NCBI GenBank assembly: GCA_024690485.1
Contig: JAILPB010000042.1
Coordinates: 1 to 57,930, forward strand
Source: Butyrivibrio sp.
GTDB taxonomy: Bacteria > Bacillota > Clostridia > Lachnospirales > Lachnospiraceae
Length of the DNA: 57,930 nucleotides
Direction: 5' to 3'
The translations under genes and the position numbers were made by a program. Positions 27,970 through 37,203 of this stretch are shown here, one piece after another. The notes beneath the pieces were generated by a model that was given only the letters and a program-made list of their open reading frames with translations, had not been told where the DNA came from and did no database searches. Within the stretch, counting starts at the first letter, position 1; each line of letters begins with the position of its first letter.

Positions 27970-30915
27970 TTATTCCAGTGGCATTCCAAACTCTTTCCTC
28001 TTCTTAATGATCTCTTCATCAATGAAGATCGAGTAGTCAATTATCGCTTCACGGGAATCAACTTTGTCGTTTATAACCTTTCGAATTGCGTTTGCAATGT
28101 GTCGTCCGGTGAAGTATCCGCCGGGAACCTCTCTGATTCCAACGGTCTGATCCCACTGCTTATCAAGTACTTCTATATCATTTGTGCTCCAGGAGAGATT
28201 TCTGAATGCATCTCTGTTCGCTGTAGCATATCTTGCAGATGAACCAAGGAGTGCCTCGATCTCTCTACCAAATCTTACCTGTGTATCAGGCTCTGCCCAC
28301 CACTTCATGAATTCCCATGACTTATTGCGAAGCTCTTCATCCTCTTCTCTGATCATCATGGTTGCACTACCTGTGATGAAGTCTGAACAATCTATTGTTC
28401 CGTCTGCCTGCTCTGTTCCGGGAATCAGTGTGAAATCCCAGAGACCTCTGATCTCAGGCGCTGATACCATAAGTGTGTTATAGGTTGAATAAGGAGCTAC
28501 ACCTATCGGCATCTCACCGGATCTGAATCTGCTGACGAAGTCATAAATTACAGGAAGACCATAGTCATTAAAGTATCTTACATACTCATCGAATGCCTTA
28601 ACACCTGCCTCGGTATTAACCGTTGTCTTGGTGCCTGCCTCGTTGTACATATCTCCACCGTTCTGATAGAGAAGTGAAAAGTACATTGAAAGGTCAGGAG
28701 CGTTCGACATGATTGATGTTGAAGCTGTTGCTGTTGAACTGTTACCTGCTGCGGTAGGAATACCAACTGAGAGGTTGTGACCCTGAATTGTGGGCATCAT
28801 CTCTATAAGTTCCTGCCATGTCTTAGGAGGCTCAAGTCCAAGCTCTTCAAGTACGTCCTTTCTATAGAACATAACGTTAAAGGTCTGTGTCTCAGGAACA
28901 CCGTAAATGTGTCCGTCGAGACGGTACTGCTCGTATGAACTCTCTGAATAGTGAGCCATTACATCCTGCCAGCCATCGAACTGAGTAATATCCTCAGCTG
29001 CACCACGGAGCGCGTAGTTTACAGGCTGATCTGCACCTACGGAAAGAACTACGTTCGGTCCTCTTCCTGCAAGTACTGCATTAAGAAGTGCATCAGGAGC
29101 AACGATTTCTACGTTAACCTTAACTCCGGTCTCAGGTGTGAATGAATCATCTACCATTGACTTAAGGATTGTACCCTGGTCACGACCTGTAAGGATCCAA
29201 ACCTTTACTACCTTATCTGAACCATTTGCATCATATACGTCACCGACTGAGTTATAGTCCACGAAGAATGATGCAACGAAAGATGCAACCTCATGTCCGG
29301 CTTTACTAAAGAAATTAGCCTTATCCTTCTTAGGTGTAACACCTGTTCCGCTTACTACCAGGTAGTCTACATCAAGCTTTGTATCACTCATGTTAAGTGA
29401 TGCTGTACCAAGAGCTGTGATGTTATCCTTGAAGGATACGAACTCAGTTGTTATTTTCTGAGGCTTCTCAACAAATCTCTCAAGCTGCTGAGCTACTGTC
29501 TGTGCAGAAGCAATCTGATCTGCTTTCTGACCGGTAAACTCTGTCATTTCATCAACTATCCTGTAAAGACGCTTTGATTCAAGATCCATAGCTTCCATGA
29601 TCTCAGGATAGGTTTTATCAATGTGATAATCTCTGTAGATATCCGGGTTAACACCTGTGTAAACCAGGATTCTTCTGTATATCTGATTAAGTCTGAAGGT
29701 TGAATCCTCAAGTTCCTGAAGGATATGACCAACACCACCAAGAGTAGCTTCAAGTCTTAATGTGTGTGTACCCTTTGTCAGATATATGTTGTAGGGTGTT
29801 CCGTTTTCATCTGCAAGTTCAAGGCAGTTCCAATCGTTTTCAAACGGGAAGGATACTTCATTAAGTTCATCAAAAGGAACCTCTCCGTCGATAAGAACCT
29901 TTCTACTTGATACAACGCCTCGTGAGTAGTTCTGGCGTCCCTTGATCATTATGTTATAAAGACCATCTTCAGGAACTTCCATATCCCACTCAATCCACTG
30001 CCCTGAACTTCTCCAGGTATCTCCTCCTACGTAGTTCAGAACTGTGTGTGTAACACTGTTAGGAACGGTTGTCGGTGAAGATCTGTCATATTTTGCATAA
30101 AGTGAAGATTCCGATCTTAATGTTGAATTTTCACCCTGGATTGTCTGAATGTAAGTCTTAGCTGCATCTGAGCCTTCTTTTCCGGCAACCTCTGCAGAAT
30201 ACTCTTCATAGGTCTTAGCCTTCTCAATTGCCTTTACCTGAAGCTCTGCGATAAGCATCGGCTCGTTCTCAGCTTCAAATGTAAGGATGTTCTCACCCTG
30301 TTCGAAGTAGAACTGGTATGGATCTGTGATGAATCCCATGTCATCTCTGAAGTAAGCTGTCTGCCAGTCAAATACCTCTTTCTGTGTAGGTCTTATCTCA
30401 TTACCCTGATTGTCGACCTTAACATCTCCGCCATCTGCCCAGATTCTTGTGAATGTGATGTTCTTCGCATCTTCGAAAGGAGCTTCACCATTTATGAAAA
30501 CTGATCTCTCAGCTGCAACACCTCTTGACTCAGGAAGATAGTACTTCATATAGAGGTAATACATTCCTGCTTTAGGAACATTGACTTTCCAAGTCACCTT
30601 AGAACCTGTTCCTGTGTAAAGAGCTTTTTCTACATCTCCCTCAGGATTGCCCTCTTCGTGAACCTCTCCCTCGCTCTCGACATCTAAAACGTCTACGTCG
30701 ATTGACTCGCTCGGTCTGTCTGTATCAGCATGTCCGTTCAGGTAATTGGTATAAGTACCTGTTCGCTCCATACCCTCGACATCTTTTGTAAGATCTGTAC
30801 CTTCGTATTTATCATGGAAGGTTTCTATCCCTCTCATGGATAACAGCACGCATATCACTGCGATGGCTGCTACCACACCAACTACTATTAATAATGTTCT
30901 GGAAGTCTTTTTCAT
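27970..30915 (-). CDS. Membrane-anchored ABC solute-binding protein with N-terminal carbohydrate-binding-like modules
   Basis: A 981-aa protein of unusual size (typical binding proteins have about 450 aa). It has one N-terminal TM anchor (about 8-28), not a lipobox. Two jelly-roll-like modules follow (about 85-235 and 260-410), each with a 'RGVxxxRxVxIdGExPFddxxxxxF' pattern resembling CBM35/CBM6-type folds. Then a helical linker (about 415-500), and from about 570 a family 1 solute-binding domain ('KVWILTGRDQGTILKSMVDD', 'TWQELIEMM', 'EFMKWWAEPDTQVRFG'). ATG at 30915 has GGTGG 5 bases upstream; an earlier TTG is unneeded. It sits between the xylanase and its permeases. Substrate capture at the surface and delivery to the permease in one polypeptide is the reading (inference). 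Confidence 0.88.
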   Translation of the reverse strand: MKKTSRTLLIVVGVVAAIAVICVLLSMRGIETFHDKYEGTDLTKDVEGMERTGTYTNYLNGHADTDRPSESIDVDVLDVESEGEVHEEGNPEGDVEKALYTGTGSKVTWKVNVPKAGMYYLYMKYYLPESRGVAAERSVFINGEAPFEDAKNITFTRIWADGGDVKVDNQGNEIRPTQKEVFDWQTAYFRDDMGFITDPYQFYFEQGENILTFEAENEPMLIAELQVKAIEKAKTYEEYSAEVAGKEGSDAAKTYIQTIQGENSTLRSESSLYAKYDRSSPTTVPNSVTHTVLNYVGGDTWRSSGQWIEWDMEVPEDGLYNIMIKGRQNYSRGVVSSRKVLIDGEVPFDELNEVSFPFENDWNCLELADENGTPYNIYLTKGTHTLRLEATLGGVGHILQELEDSTFRLNQIYRRILVYTGVNPDIYRDYHIDKTYPEIMEAMDLESKRLYRIVDEMTEFTGQKADQIASAQTVAQQLERFVEKPQKITTEFVSFKDNITALGTASLNMSDTKLDVDYLVVSGTGVTPKKDKANFFSKAGHEVASFVASFFVDYNSVGDVYDANGSDKVVKVWILTGRDQGTILKSMVDDSFTPETGVKVNVEIVAPDALLNAVLAGRGPNVVLSVGADQPVNYALRGAAEDITQFDGWQDVMAHYSESSYEQYRLDGHIYGVPETQTFNVMFYRKDVLEELGLEPPKTWQELIEMMPTIQGHNLSVGIPTAAGNSSTATASTSIMSNAPDLSMYFSLLYQNGGDMYNEAGTKTTVNTEAGVKAFDEYVRYFNDYGLPVIYDFVSRFRSGEMPIGVAPYSTYNTLMVSAPEIRGLWDFTLIPGTEQADGTIDCSDFITGSATMMIREEDEELRNKSWEFMKWWAEPDTQVRFGREIEALLGSSARYATANRDAFRNLSWSTNDIEVLDKQWDQTVGIREVPGGYFTGRHIANAIRKVINDKVDSREAIIDYSIFIDEEIIKKRKEFGMPLE

Positions 30916-30933
30916 GTTATCCACCAAAATCTT

Positions 30934-32475
30934 TTATTCCGCATCTGTTTCTGCAAATACCCAGAAACACGGTTTGGGTTCATATTTACTGTCAAATAGA
31001 AGCGGGCACTGTGACTGTCCCGTTTTGTTACCGCCGCCCACATTGGATCGGAACTGAAGCCATGAATACTTATCTATCGTTCCCCAGAAGGTCATTCCGG
31101 TAACTTTGGCTGCGCCGGAGTTCTGTGCTGACCTAAGTGCATAATATAGAAGATTGTACTGTTTTCTCATCTTCTCATATTCAGCATCCACAGATTCAGG
31201 ATCTGAGCTGTCATACTGATCACTTGCTGATAAATCCCACTCTGTAATCTGTATGTTCTCAACAACCTCACCGTAGGCCTTGATCGCATTCTCGAACTCT
31301 GTGCTTGAAGGACCGCTTACACTGTAGTGTCCCTGCATTCCCATCGCTGTAAGTCTGGTTCCTTCTCCGGGAGCCCCCTCCTCAGCTTTTACTGCTTCGA
31401 GAAGCTTTATGATTCCGCCTCGCTTTTTAGTATCACACTCGTTATAGTCGTTGTAATAAAGCTCAAGGCTTTCAGGTGCATATTTATTTGCATATTTAAA
31501 TGCATTTATAATGAAGCTTTCATCCTGATATACGTGCCACCAGCTTGAGTTGCCTCCGTGGGTGTCCTGTGAAAGGTCTTCATCAGGTCTCTCAGTATCT
31601 GTTCTGTAGGTTCCTGTTGAATCAGATATTGCTTCGTTTACAACATCCCATCCATAGAAGAGATCCTTGTACTTGCTATCCTCACCTACAAAATGCTCAA
31701 GCACTGACTTTATGTACCATTCCTGGCGCTTATCCATCACCTCAGCAGTTACATAAGGCTTTTCCTTATCGTAGTCTTCATGGAAGAACCACTCAGGTGT
31801 CTGTGAATGCCACAGAAGTACATGTCCTCTGACCTGTAATGACTGATCCGGATGAGTCTCATTCCATTTGAGGATTTTATCCAGGATCTTTTCCGGATTC
31901 TTAAAACTCAGAACCGGAACTGTTATTGTCTCGCCGTTAAGCTCTACTTCTTCAGTCCCCGGACACTTTGCATTGCTGTATCCGAAAAGTGAATCCGGTT
32001 TTAATTCATTTCCAAGCGTTACGCAATTGAAATGCTTTGTTACTATATTCCAGTTTTCAATGTCCCAGGGTTCCTGTCCGGTGATCGCACAACCAAATCT
32101 GCAACCCATTGTTTTTTCTACGCTGTCTTTTAGTGCAGGAATGGTGTCTTCCTCGCTTTCTGTATCAGTTTCCTCTGTATCGGCAGTGTCTGCCTCTTCA
32201 GTTTCTTCTTTATTATCTGTTTCTGCAGAGCCTTCTATATTATCTGCATCTTCTGTCGTGCCTTCTTCCATATTTGAGGCATTTTCAGCAAATTCTTCCA
32301 AAGATTCATCTTTTTTATCTGACTCTTCAGATGTTGCGGTATTTTCATCCGCTATATTTGTTTCAGTAGTACCACCTGTTGAAGATTGTCCGCATCCTGC
32401 GCCGATTATTGCTGCTGTTGCCAGCAATACCGCCGCGCCAATCTTCCGGCGCATTATAAGATCATATTTCTTCAT
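30934..32475 (-). CDS. GH10 endo-1,4-beta-xylanase, lipoprotein
   Basis: A 513-aa surface enzyme cutting the xylan backbone. Lipobox 'IGAGC' with lipid Cys at 28; acidic Ser/Thr/Glu spacer about 30-112; GH10 barrel from about 115. Family marks: 'GNELKPDSLFGY', 'RGHVLLWHSQTPEWFF', acid/base Glu281 in 'WDVVNEAISD' and nucleophile Glu412 in 'ITEWDLSASD'; also 'FWGTIDKYSWL'. The start at 32475 has an AAGGA site 7 bases upstream; an upstream ATG at 32499 lacks one. It is the first gene of a roughly 15-kb transporter operon, divergent from the AraC regulator, so it is probably controlled by it. Confidence 0.95.
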   Translation of the reverse strand: MKKYDLIMRRKIGAAVLLATAAIIGAGCGQSSTGGTTETNIADENTATSEESDKKDESLEEFAENASNMEEGTTEDADNIEGSAETDNKEETEEADTADTEETDTESEEDTIPALKDSVEKTMGCRFGCAITGQEPWDIENWNIVTKHFNCVTLGNELKPDSLFGYSNAKCPGTEEVELNGETITVPVLSFKNPEKILDKILKWNETHPDQSLQVRGHVLLWHSQTPEWFFHEDYDKEKPYVTAEVMDKRQEWYIKSVLEHFVGEDSKYKDLFYGWDVVNEAISDSTGTYRTDTERPDEDLSQDTHGGNSSWWHVYQDESFIINAFKYANKYAPESLELYYNDYNECDTKKRGGIIKLLEAVKAEEGAPGEGTRLTAMGMQGHYSVSGPSSTEFENAIKAYGEVVENIQITEWDLSASDQYDSSDPESVDAEYEKMRKQYNLLYYALRSAQNSGAAKVTGMTFWGTIDKYSWLQFRSNVGGGNKTGQSQCPLLFDSKYEPKPCFWVFAETDAE

Positions 32476-32971
32476 GAAATATTCCTTTCTACTTCTCAAA
32501 ATTTGCTAAAAGTCTTTAAAGCTATGCTGTTACTAAAGCATAGACGTTTACGGCATATTGTGCTTATCACATTTTGCTTTTCCATACGCGCTTATTGCTA
32601 TATACTTTCCAAAAAATCCACTCTTCATTTGTGAATATTGCACAATGCATTATTGCTGCTATCAAGTTTTGTTTATAATTACTTTATAGATGATACATAA
32701 TTCATTCATAATCGCAAAATTTGAGAACCACTATTTCCTACATTAATCTTCCATTTTATTGCTAAATGCTTCTCAATTATTGCTCTTTGCAGTACGAAAA
32801 TTTGAGCAATTTCTTGTATGCATTTCACAAAGTTGCTAAAATAGGGCGTTTTCTATTTACTATTCCCCGCAATATATGCTAAAGTACGAAAATATAAGAT
32901 TGCGTTTCGCAATTATTGCATAGGTAATGCAAATATCTGTTTATCAGATTTTGAGATTTTAAGAGGATGTC
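32476..32971. promoter_or_regulatory. Divergent control region between xylanase and AraC regulator, with repeated AT-rich elements
   Basis: About 500 bases without a gene. Repeated elements seen: TTCTCAAAATTTGC at 32493-32506 and its near-inverse GCAAAATTTGAGAA at 32713-32726; AGTACGAAAAT at 32791 and 32883; CAATTATTGC at 32774-32783 and GCAATTATTGC at 32909-32919; TGCATTATTGC at 32646-32656. A 7-bp stem (CTATGCT/AGCATAG, about 32522-32543) lies in the xylanase leader. These are good candidates for AraC-type half sites controlling both directions; no footprint can be inferred precisely. Confidence 0.55.
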
Positions 32972-33952
32972 ATGAAGAACAAGAGAGAGAACCTTAATCT
33001 GAATTTTTATCAGCAGAATACTGACTTCCGTAACAGAGTTATGGTTGCCGAGAAGGAGAACAGTATCTTCCCTAAGGATGCTTCTGTCCGCATATGGTAC
33101 AATGTGCAGACCAGCGATTATCTGCCCCATTGGCATGATGCTATGGAAGTAATTATTCCTATAGAGAATCATTATGATGTTGATATAGATAACGAGCCTC
33201 ATCATGTGCTTCCCGGAGAGATCCTCATGATATCTCCCAGAAAGATGCATCACCTGCATGCTCCTGAGAACGGCGCACGTTTTATCTGTCTCTTTAATGT
33301 AGATTTCTTTTCACAGGTAAAAGATTATACAGGTATGCTCTTTGTTAAAAATAGCTGCATTCACATCACTCCTGAGACCTATGCACCTGTTTACAGCGAG
33401 ATTTACGACCTCTTTACACAGATTTGGAATGAATATTTCCAGAATACTGAGTTCTACGAGTTCTCAATATATGCCAACCTTCTGCAGGCGTTTACTCTGC
33501 TCACCAGATGTCAGCTCAACCAGATCCATCTATTTACAGAGAGCAGCCCTAACAAGCGCAGAGACTACTTCACAAGACTTAACGGCGTTCTTGAGTACAT
33601 TGACGAGCACTATACTGAGGATCTTACACTTGATGAAGTTGCGGACTTCAGTGGTTTCTCCAAGTTCCACTTCACAAGACTGTTCAAGGAATATATGAAC
33701 TGTACCTTCTATGATTATTTGATCGGCCGCCGTATCAAGGCTTCCGAGATCCTGCTCTCACAGCACGAACTGTCAATAACAGACGTAGCCCTGCAGGCAG
33801 GCTTTTCAAGTATTTCAACCTTCAACCGTACCTTCAAGACGAAGAAGGGCTGCACCCCGGGTGAATATCGAGCTCTGTTCAGACATGGCAAGGAAGGTTC
33901 CGCTGATGGAGCTGTATCAGAAGAGGATGCAGTAGCTACAAGAATCATTTAA
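32972..33952 (+). CDS. AraC-family transcriptional regulator
   Basis: A 326-aa cytoplasmic regulator. N-terminal cupin sensor domain with the sugar-binding type motif 'LPHWHDAMEVIIP' and 'VLPGEILMISPRKMHHLHAP'; linker; C-terminal AraC DNA-binding domain (about 210-310) with two helix-turn-helix motifs ('DEVADFSGFSKFHFTRLFKE' and 'TDVALQAGFSSISTFNRTFK'). The start has AAGAGG six bases upstream. Divergent from the xylanase operon and upstream of the GH43 genes, it is the likely xylan/xylo-oligosaccharide-responsive activator of the region (inference from position and shared repeats). Confidence 0.93.
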   Translation: MKNKRENLNLNFYQQNTDFRNRVMVAEKENSIFPKDASVRIWYNVQTSDYLPHWHDAMEVIIPIENHYDVDIDNEPHHVLPGEILMISPRKMHHLHAPENGARFICLFNVDFFSQVKDYTGMLFVKNSCIHITPETYAPVYSEIYDLFTQIWNEYFQNTEFYEFSIYANLLQAFTLLTRCQLNQIHLFTESSPNKRRDYFTRLNGVLEYIDEHYTEDLTLDEVADFSGFSKFHFTRLFKEYMNCTFYDYLIGRRIKASEILLSQHELSITDVALQAGFSSISTFNRTFKTKKGCTPGEYRALFRHGKEGSADGAVSEEDAVATRII

Positions 33953-33960
33953 AATATCAC

Positions 33961-33994
33961 AAGCCCGGAAGACCTGGTGTTTTCCGGGCTTTTT
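33961..33994 (+). terminator. Terminator of the AraC gene
   Basis: GCCCGGAA/TTCCGGGC stem with the loop GACCTGGTGT, followed by TTTTT, 9 bases after the stop codon. Confidence 0.88.
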
Positions 33995-34061
33995 CAATTC
34001 GATAACATGTGTTTCTCTTCCTATGACGTTTTTTAGTCAATACAACGTAAAATGTATCGTT

Positions 34062-34110
34062 GCGAAAATAAAAAACACCGTCTCGGCGATTGCCAAAACG
34101 GTGTTAAAAA
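34062..34110 (-). terminator. Terminator of the GH43 pair
   Basis: AACACCGT (34074-34081) pairs with ACGGTGTT (34098-34105); on the minus strand the stem is followed by TTTTTTATTTT. It lies about 55 bases after the GH43 stop codon. Confidence 0.85.
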
Positions 34111-34162
34111 TCAGGTAAAAATTTTAATTCGATTTCTTACTTGTGTAGTTGCATACGAAGCT

Positions 34163-35734
34163 TTAATAAATTTCATATTTAAATTCAGAAAATGCTGCTT
34201 CGCCACCGGATTCCTTCGTACTAAACATAAACAATGCAAAACGGCAGCCAACAAAATGAGCCAGTGTAAATTTTAAACTCTTTGAAAACGGAACCGGATT
34301 GAACTCCTTTTCAGAAAGCTTCCTGTAGAATACTGTTGCATTTCCTACAGGCGCAAATGTATTCGCATCAAATCTTAACGCATATGCCTTCTCATTTCCA
34401 AGTGACTGTCTGAATTTCTCAACCTCTTTTCCCTCTTCATTGGAAATAAGAATAAGGTCATTCCCATCAACAGTCTTCTCAATAGCCAGATAACAGAACT
34501 CTTCAAATAAAATCCCAAGGCCTGCTCTATCACCAACCTTCAGATCTTCAACGTTTACAATAACACTCGCTCTGCTTCTAGGCAGCGTCATACGCTGGGT
34601 TAGCGTGTTTATGACCTGATCGAACTTATCGCAAAGTCTGTCTGTTTTAATGAGCAATCTCTTCTTTTTAGTGTCCTGCTTAACAAGAGATACCTCCGGC
34701 TGATGATTGAACTGCCAGAAGCTCCTCATTCCGAAGCTGTCAAACTCGGCATTATCGGTTTTTCTGCCTTCTGCTACGTCTGAAATCTTAGCTCCCTCGC
34801 TGAAATCATCACTTCCAGCAAGAGGAATATACTCATGATCCGGATTCGTATTGCAGATTTCAATCTCTGCAGGAAGCTTCCCATTCTCATCTATATAAGG
34901 AATAGCTCCCTTCCATCTAAGAGGAAGTAAAAATGGTGTTCTTCCAACTCCGCCTCTGTCCTGAAAGAGCATGGTAAACCAGTGCCCGTCGGGTGTATCC
35001 ACGATACCGCCCTGAGCAACGCCCTGTCCGAAATATCCCATATCATCACAGAAAATCTCGCCTCCATGGAATTCACCTTCCAAAGAAGAAGCAACGAAAT
35101 AGTTCTGTGTTCGCATCCATCTGTCCGGCAAAGAATGAATAAGGAACAGATAGTACTTATCATTTATCTTGTAAAAATGGCAACCCTCATATCCAAGACG
35201 TTTATTGCCCACGTCCTTCACAAGCGTTCTCTGAAGTCCGCCCTCCTTAGGACCCTTCAGGTCGCTGTCCAGCTCCACAAGCTTAATCTCGGTATTGCCA
35301 AAGGCAACAAATACTCTGTCCTCATCAAACAGAATGCTGCCATCATGATAAAAGCCCTCAATATACTGTTTTTTCCAAGGTCCTGTAATTGAATCGGCTT
35401 TATATAAATACGTTTTTTGTGTGTCATTAGCCACAAATATCAAATAAAAGCAGTTGTTATGGTATCTAAGACACGGCGCCCACATACCTTTTCCGTAAAT
35501 GCCTACCCCATCGGTAAGACATTGTCCCTCTGTGCTATCGAGTTTATCATACACATAGGCAGCATGCTCCCAATGGAGAAGATCGTAAGACCTTAAGATC
35601 TCACATCCCGGAAAAAAATGCATGGTTGTTGAAGCAAGATAGTACACATCCCCCACACGGATCACGTCTGGATCCGGATAATCCGATGGAATTATCGGAT
35701 TAATTGTCCCCAAAGAAACTTTTTCTTTAATCAT
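34163..35734 (-). CDS. GH43 beta-xylosidase-type enzyme
   Basis: A 523-aa cytoplasmic glycosidase with no signal peptide. N-terminal five-bladed GH43 propeller: 'NPIIPSDYPDPDVIRV' (base Asp in YPDP), 'YHDGSILFDED' (pKa-modulating Asp) and 'YEGCHFYKINDKYY' (acid Glu). The C-terminal region (about 320-523) is a beta-sandwich like those that shape the active site of GH43 xylosidases/arabinofuranosidases. The ATG at 35734 shares an ATGA with the stop of the upstream GH43 gene, and its GGAG site lies within that gene, so translation is coupled. Likely acts on imported xylo- or arabinoxylo-oligosaccharides. Confidence 0.92.
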   Translation of the reverse strand: MIKEKVSLGTINPIIPSDYPDPDVIRVGDVYYLASTTMHFFPGCEILRSYDLLHWEHAAYVYDKLDSTEGQCLTDGVGIYGKGMWAPCLRYHNNCFYLIFVANDTQKTYLYKADSITGPWKKQYIEGFYHDGSILFDEDRVFVAFGNTEIKLVELDSDLKGPKEGGLQRTLVKDVGNKRLGYEGCHFYKINDKYYLFLIHSLPDRWMRTQNYFVASSLEGEFHGGEIFCDDMGYFGQGVAQGGIVDTPDGHWFTMLFQDRGGVGRTPFLLPLRWKGAIPYIDENGKLPAEIEICNTNPDHEYIPLAGSDDFSEGAKISDVAEGRKTDNAEFDSFGMRSFWQFNHQPEVSLVKQDTKKKRLLIKTDRLCDKFDQVINTLTQRMTLPRSRASVIVNVEDLKVGDRAGLGILFEEFCYLAIEKTVDGNDLILISNEEGKEVEKFRQSLGNEKAYALRFDANTFAPVGNATVFYRKLSEKEFNPVPFSKSLKFTLAHFVGCRFALFMFSTKESGGEAAFSEFKYEIY

Positions 35735-37203
35735 TTTATAAATCTCCAAGAAATCATATCGTAATCTTTTCCTACAAAGGTGAAGAAAAGATCATGCACT
35801 CCGTCAGGATTCATCTCAAGTGAGGCGAAGGTATTCTCAACCTCGCCATCTGTATCTTCAACCGGAACGTATGCAAGAACCGGTCCCTCAGGTGAATCAA
35901 GGCTGACTCTCACTGCTCCGGTACCTCTGCCCTTATATTCGAGGCTGACCTCGAAGGCTCCGCCGTTACCGAAATCTGCGCCTGTAACGCTAAGCCAGCT
36001 TCCATCCACTATTCCAGTCACGATCATATCTCCGGATCCGCACTCCTCAGCTGTATCGCCATACTGAACAGTATCAATTCCTGAGCAGTTGGACATTGTT
36101 ACAGCCTTAACCTCTTCATAGGGATTCAGGTATGATAGCTGCTTTACACCTGCTTTTGTTCCCTTTGAAACAGAAGGCGCATTGTCCTCTATCTGCAGAA
36201 CATCTATATTAGTGCTTCTATATCCGCCGAGCTTGCCCTTAGCTTCCTCAAGAATTCTGGAATGGTATGTGATGTACCACTGATTCTTGAACTCAAACAT
36301 GCAGTGATGATTGTTACCACCAAGGCCAAAGAAAAACTGAGGATTCTTCAGTACAGGCTTATAATGCTTGAAGGGTCCCATGGGCGAATCTGAAACAAGT
36401 GTTATTATTTCGCCCTGCTCAAATCCTCGCTCTTTCTCTGCTTCAGGAGTCATGCTGAAGTTTGAGCAATATGAATAGTAATACTTTCCACCCATCTTAT
36501 TGATGCCTGAATCCTCAAACAGATAAGCAACATTCTCTATAGGCTGCGGATCGCCATCAAGGCTTATCATGTCCGCTCCAAGCTTTACAACTCTGGCTGT
36601 GCCGGGATTTGAAGCCTTTTCCGGGCAGGGAACGCCGCCACCAACATACAGGTATGCACTTCCATCATCATCCATAAGAACTGCCGGATCGAAAAGCCAT
36701 GTAACCTCAGCGCAGTTAGGAGTCTCTCTTGAAATAAGAGGTCCGTTAATAGGATCTGTGAAAGGCCCTACCGGGCTGTCAGCTGTCAAAACAGCTATTC
36801 CGTTACCATTATTGGCAAAATAGAGGAAAAACTTGTCCTTTCCATCAATATTCTTATAAGCTGCAGCCGGAGCCCATGAATTAGCTCCCCACTTTGCAGC
36901 GCCTGTTTCTGATGCAGCGTAGATTGTTCCGTGATCTGTCCAGTTAACGAGATCTGCTGAGGATACCACGTTGATCTTATTGATATTTCCGTAGGTATTC
37001 TCCTTAAGCTCACAATTCTCGTCATACATCGGATCATCACCGGTCATATAAAGATAAATCCTGCCATCATATACAAGAACATATGGGTCTGCACCATATC
37101 TCTGTGTCATTACAGGATTGTGATCTGAATACTTTTTATAAGCAGGGCTGAGCTTTACTCCCTTAAACATTTCTTCCATTGTACTTACTTCTAAAACTTG
37201 CAT
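35731..37203 (-). CDS. GH43 arabinofuranosidase/xylosidase-type enzyme with CBM6-like tail
   Basis: A 490-aa cytoplasmic enzyme. GH43 propeller with 'MTQRYGADPYVLVYDGRIYLY' (catalytic Asp in GADP), 'WLFDPAVLMDDDG' and 'FEDSGINKMGGKYYY' (acid Glu in ED). A C-terminal CBM6-like beta-sandwich (about 370-490, 'MIVTGIVDGSWLSVTGADFG') follows. The start at 37203 has GGGAGG 5 bases upstream. First gene of a two-gene unit with the downstream GH43 (ATGA overlap). Similar two-domain GH43-CBM6 enzymes in Butyrivibrio are arabinofuranosidases; specificity here is not proven. Confidence 0.92.
   Translation of the reverse strand: MQVLEVSTMEEMFKGVKLSPAYKKYSDHNPVMTQRYGADPYVLVYDGRIYLYMTGDDPMYDENCELKENTYGNINKINVVSSADLVNWTDHGTIYAASETGAAKWGANSWAPAAAYKNIDGKDKFFLYFANNGNGIAVLTADSPVGPFTDPINGPLISRETPNCAEVTWLFDPAVLMDDDGSAYLYVGGGVPCPEKASNPGTARVVKLGADMISLDGDPQPIENVAYLFEDSGINKMGGKYYYSYCSNFSMTPEAEKERGFEQGEIITLVSDSPMGPFKHYKPVLKNPQFFFGLGGNNHHCMFEFKNQWYITYHSRILEEAKGKLGGYRSTNIDVLQIEDNAPSVSKGTKAGVKQLSYLNPYEEVKAVTMSNCSGIDTVQYGDTAEECGSGDMIVTGIVDGSWLSVTGADFGNGGAFEVSLEYKGRGTGAVRVSLDSPEGPVLAYVPVEDTDGEVENTFASLEMNPDGVHDLFFTFVGKDYDMISWRFIK

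Noticed and set aside
31868-32509. A 213-codon plus-strand frame opposite the xylanase, rich in Ser/Val
   Set aside because: It mirrors the acidic spacer of GH10; no ribosome site or family.
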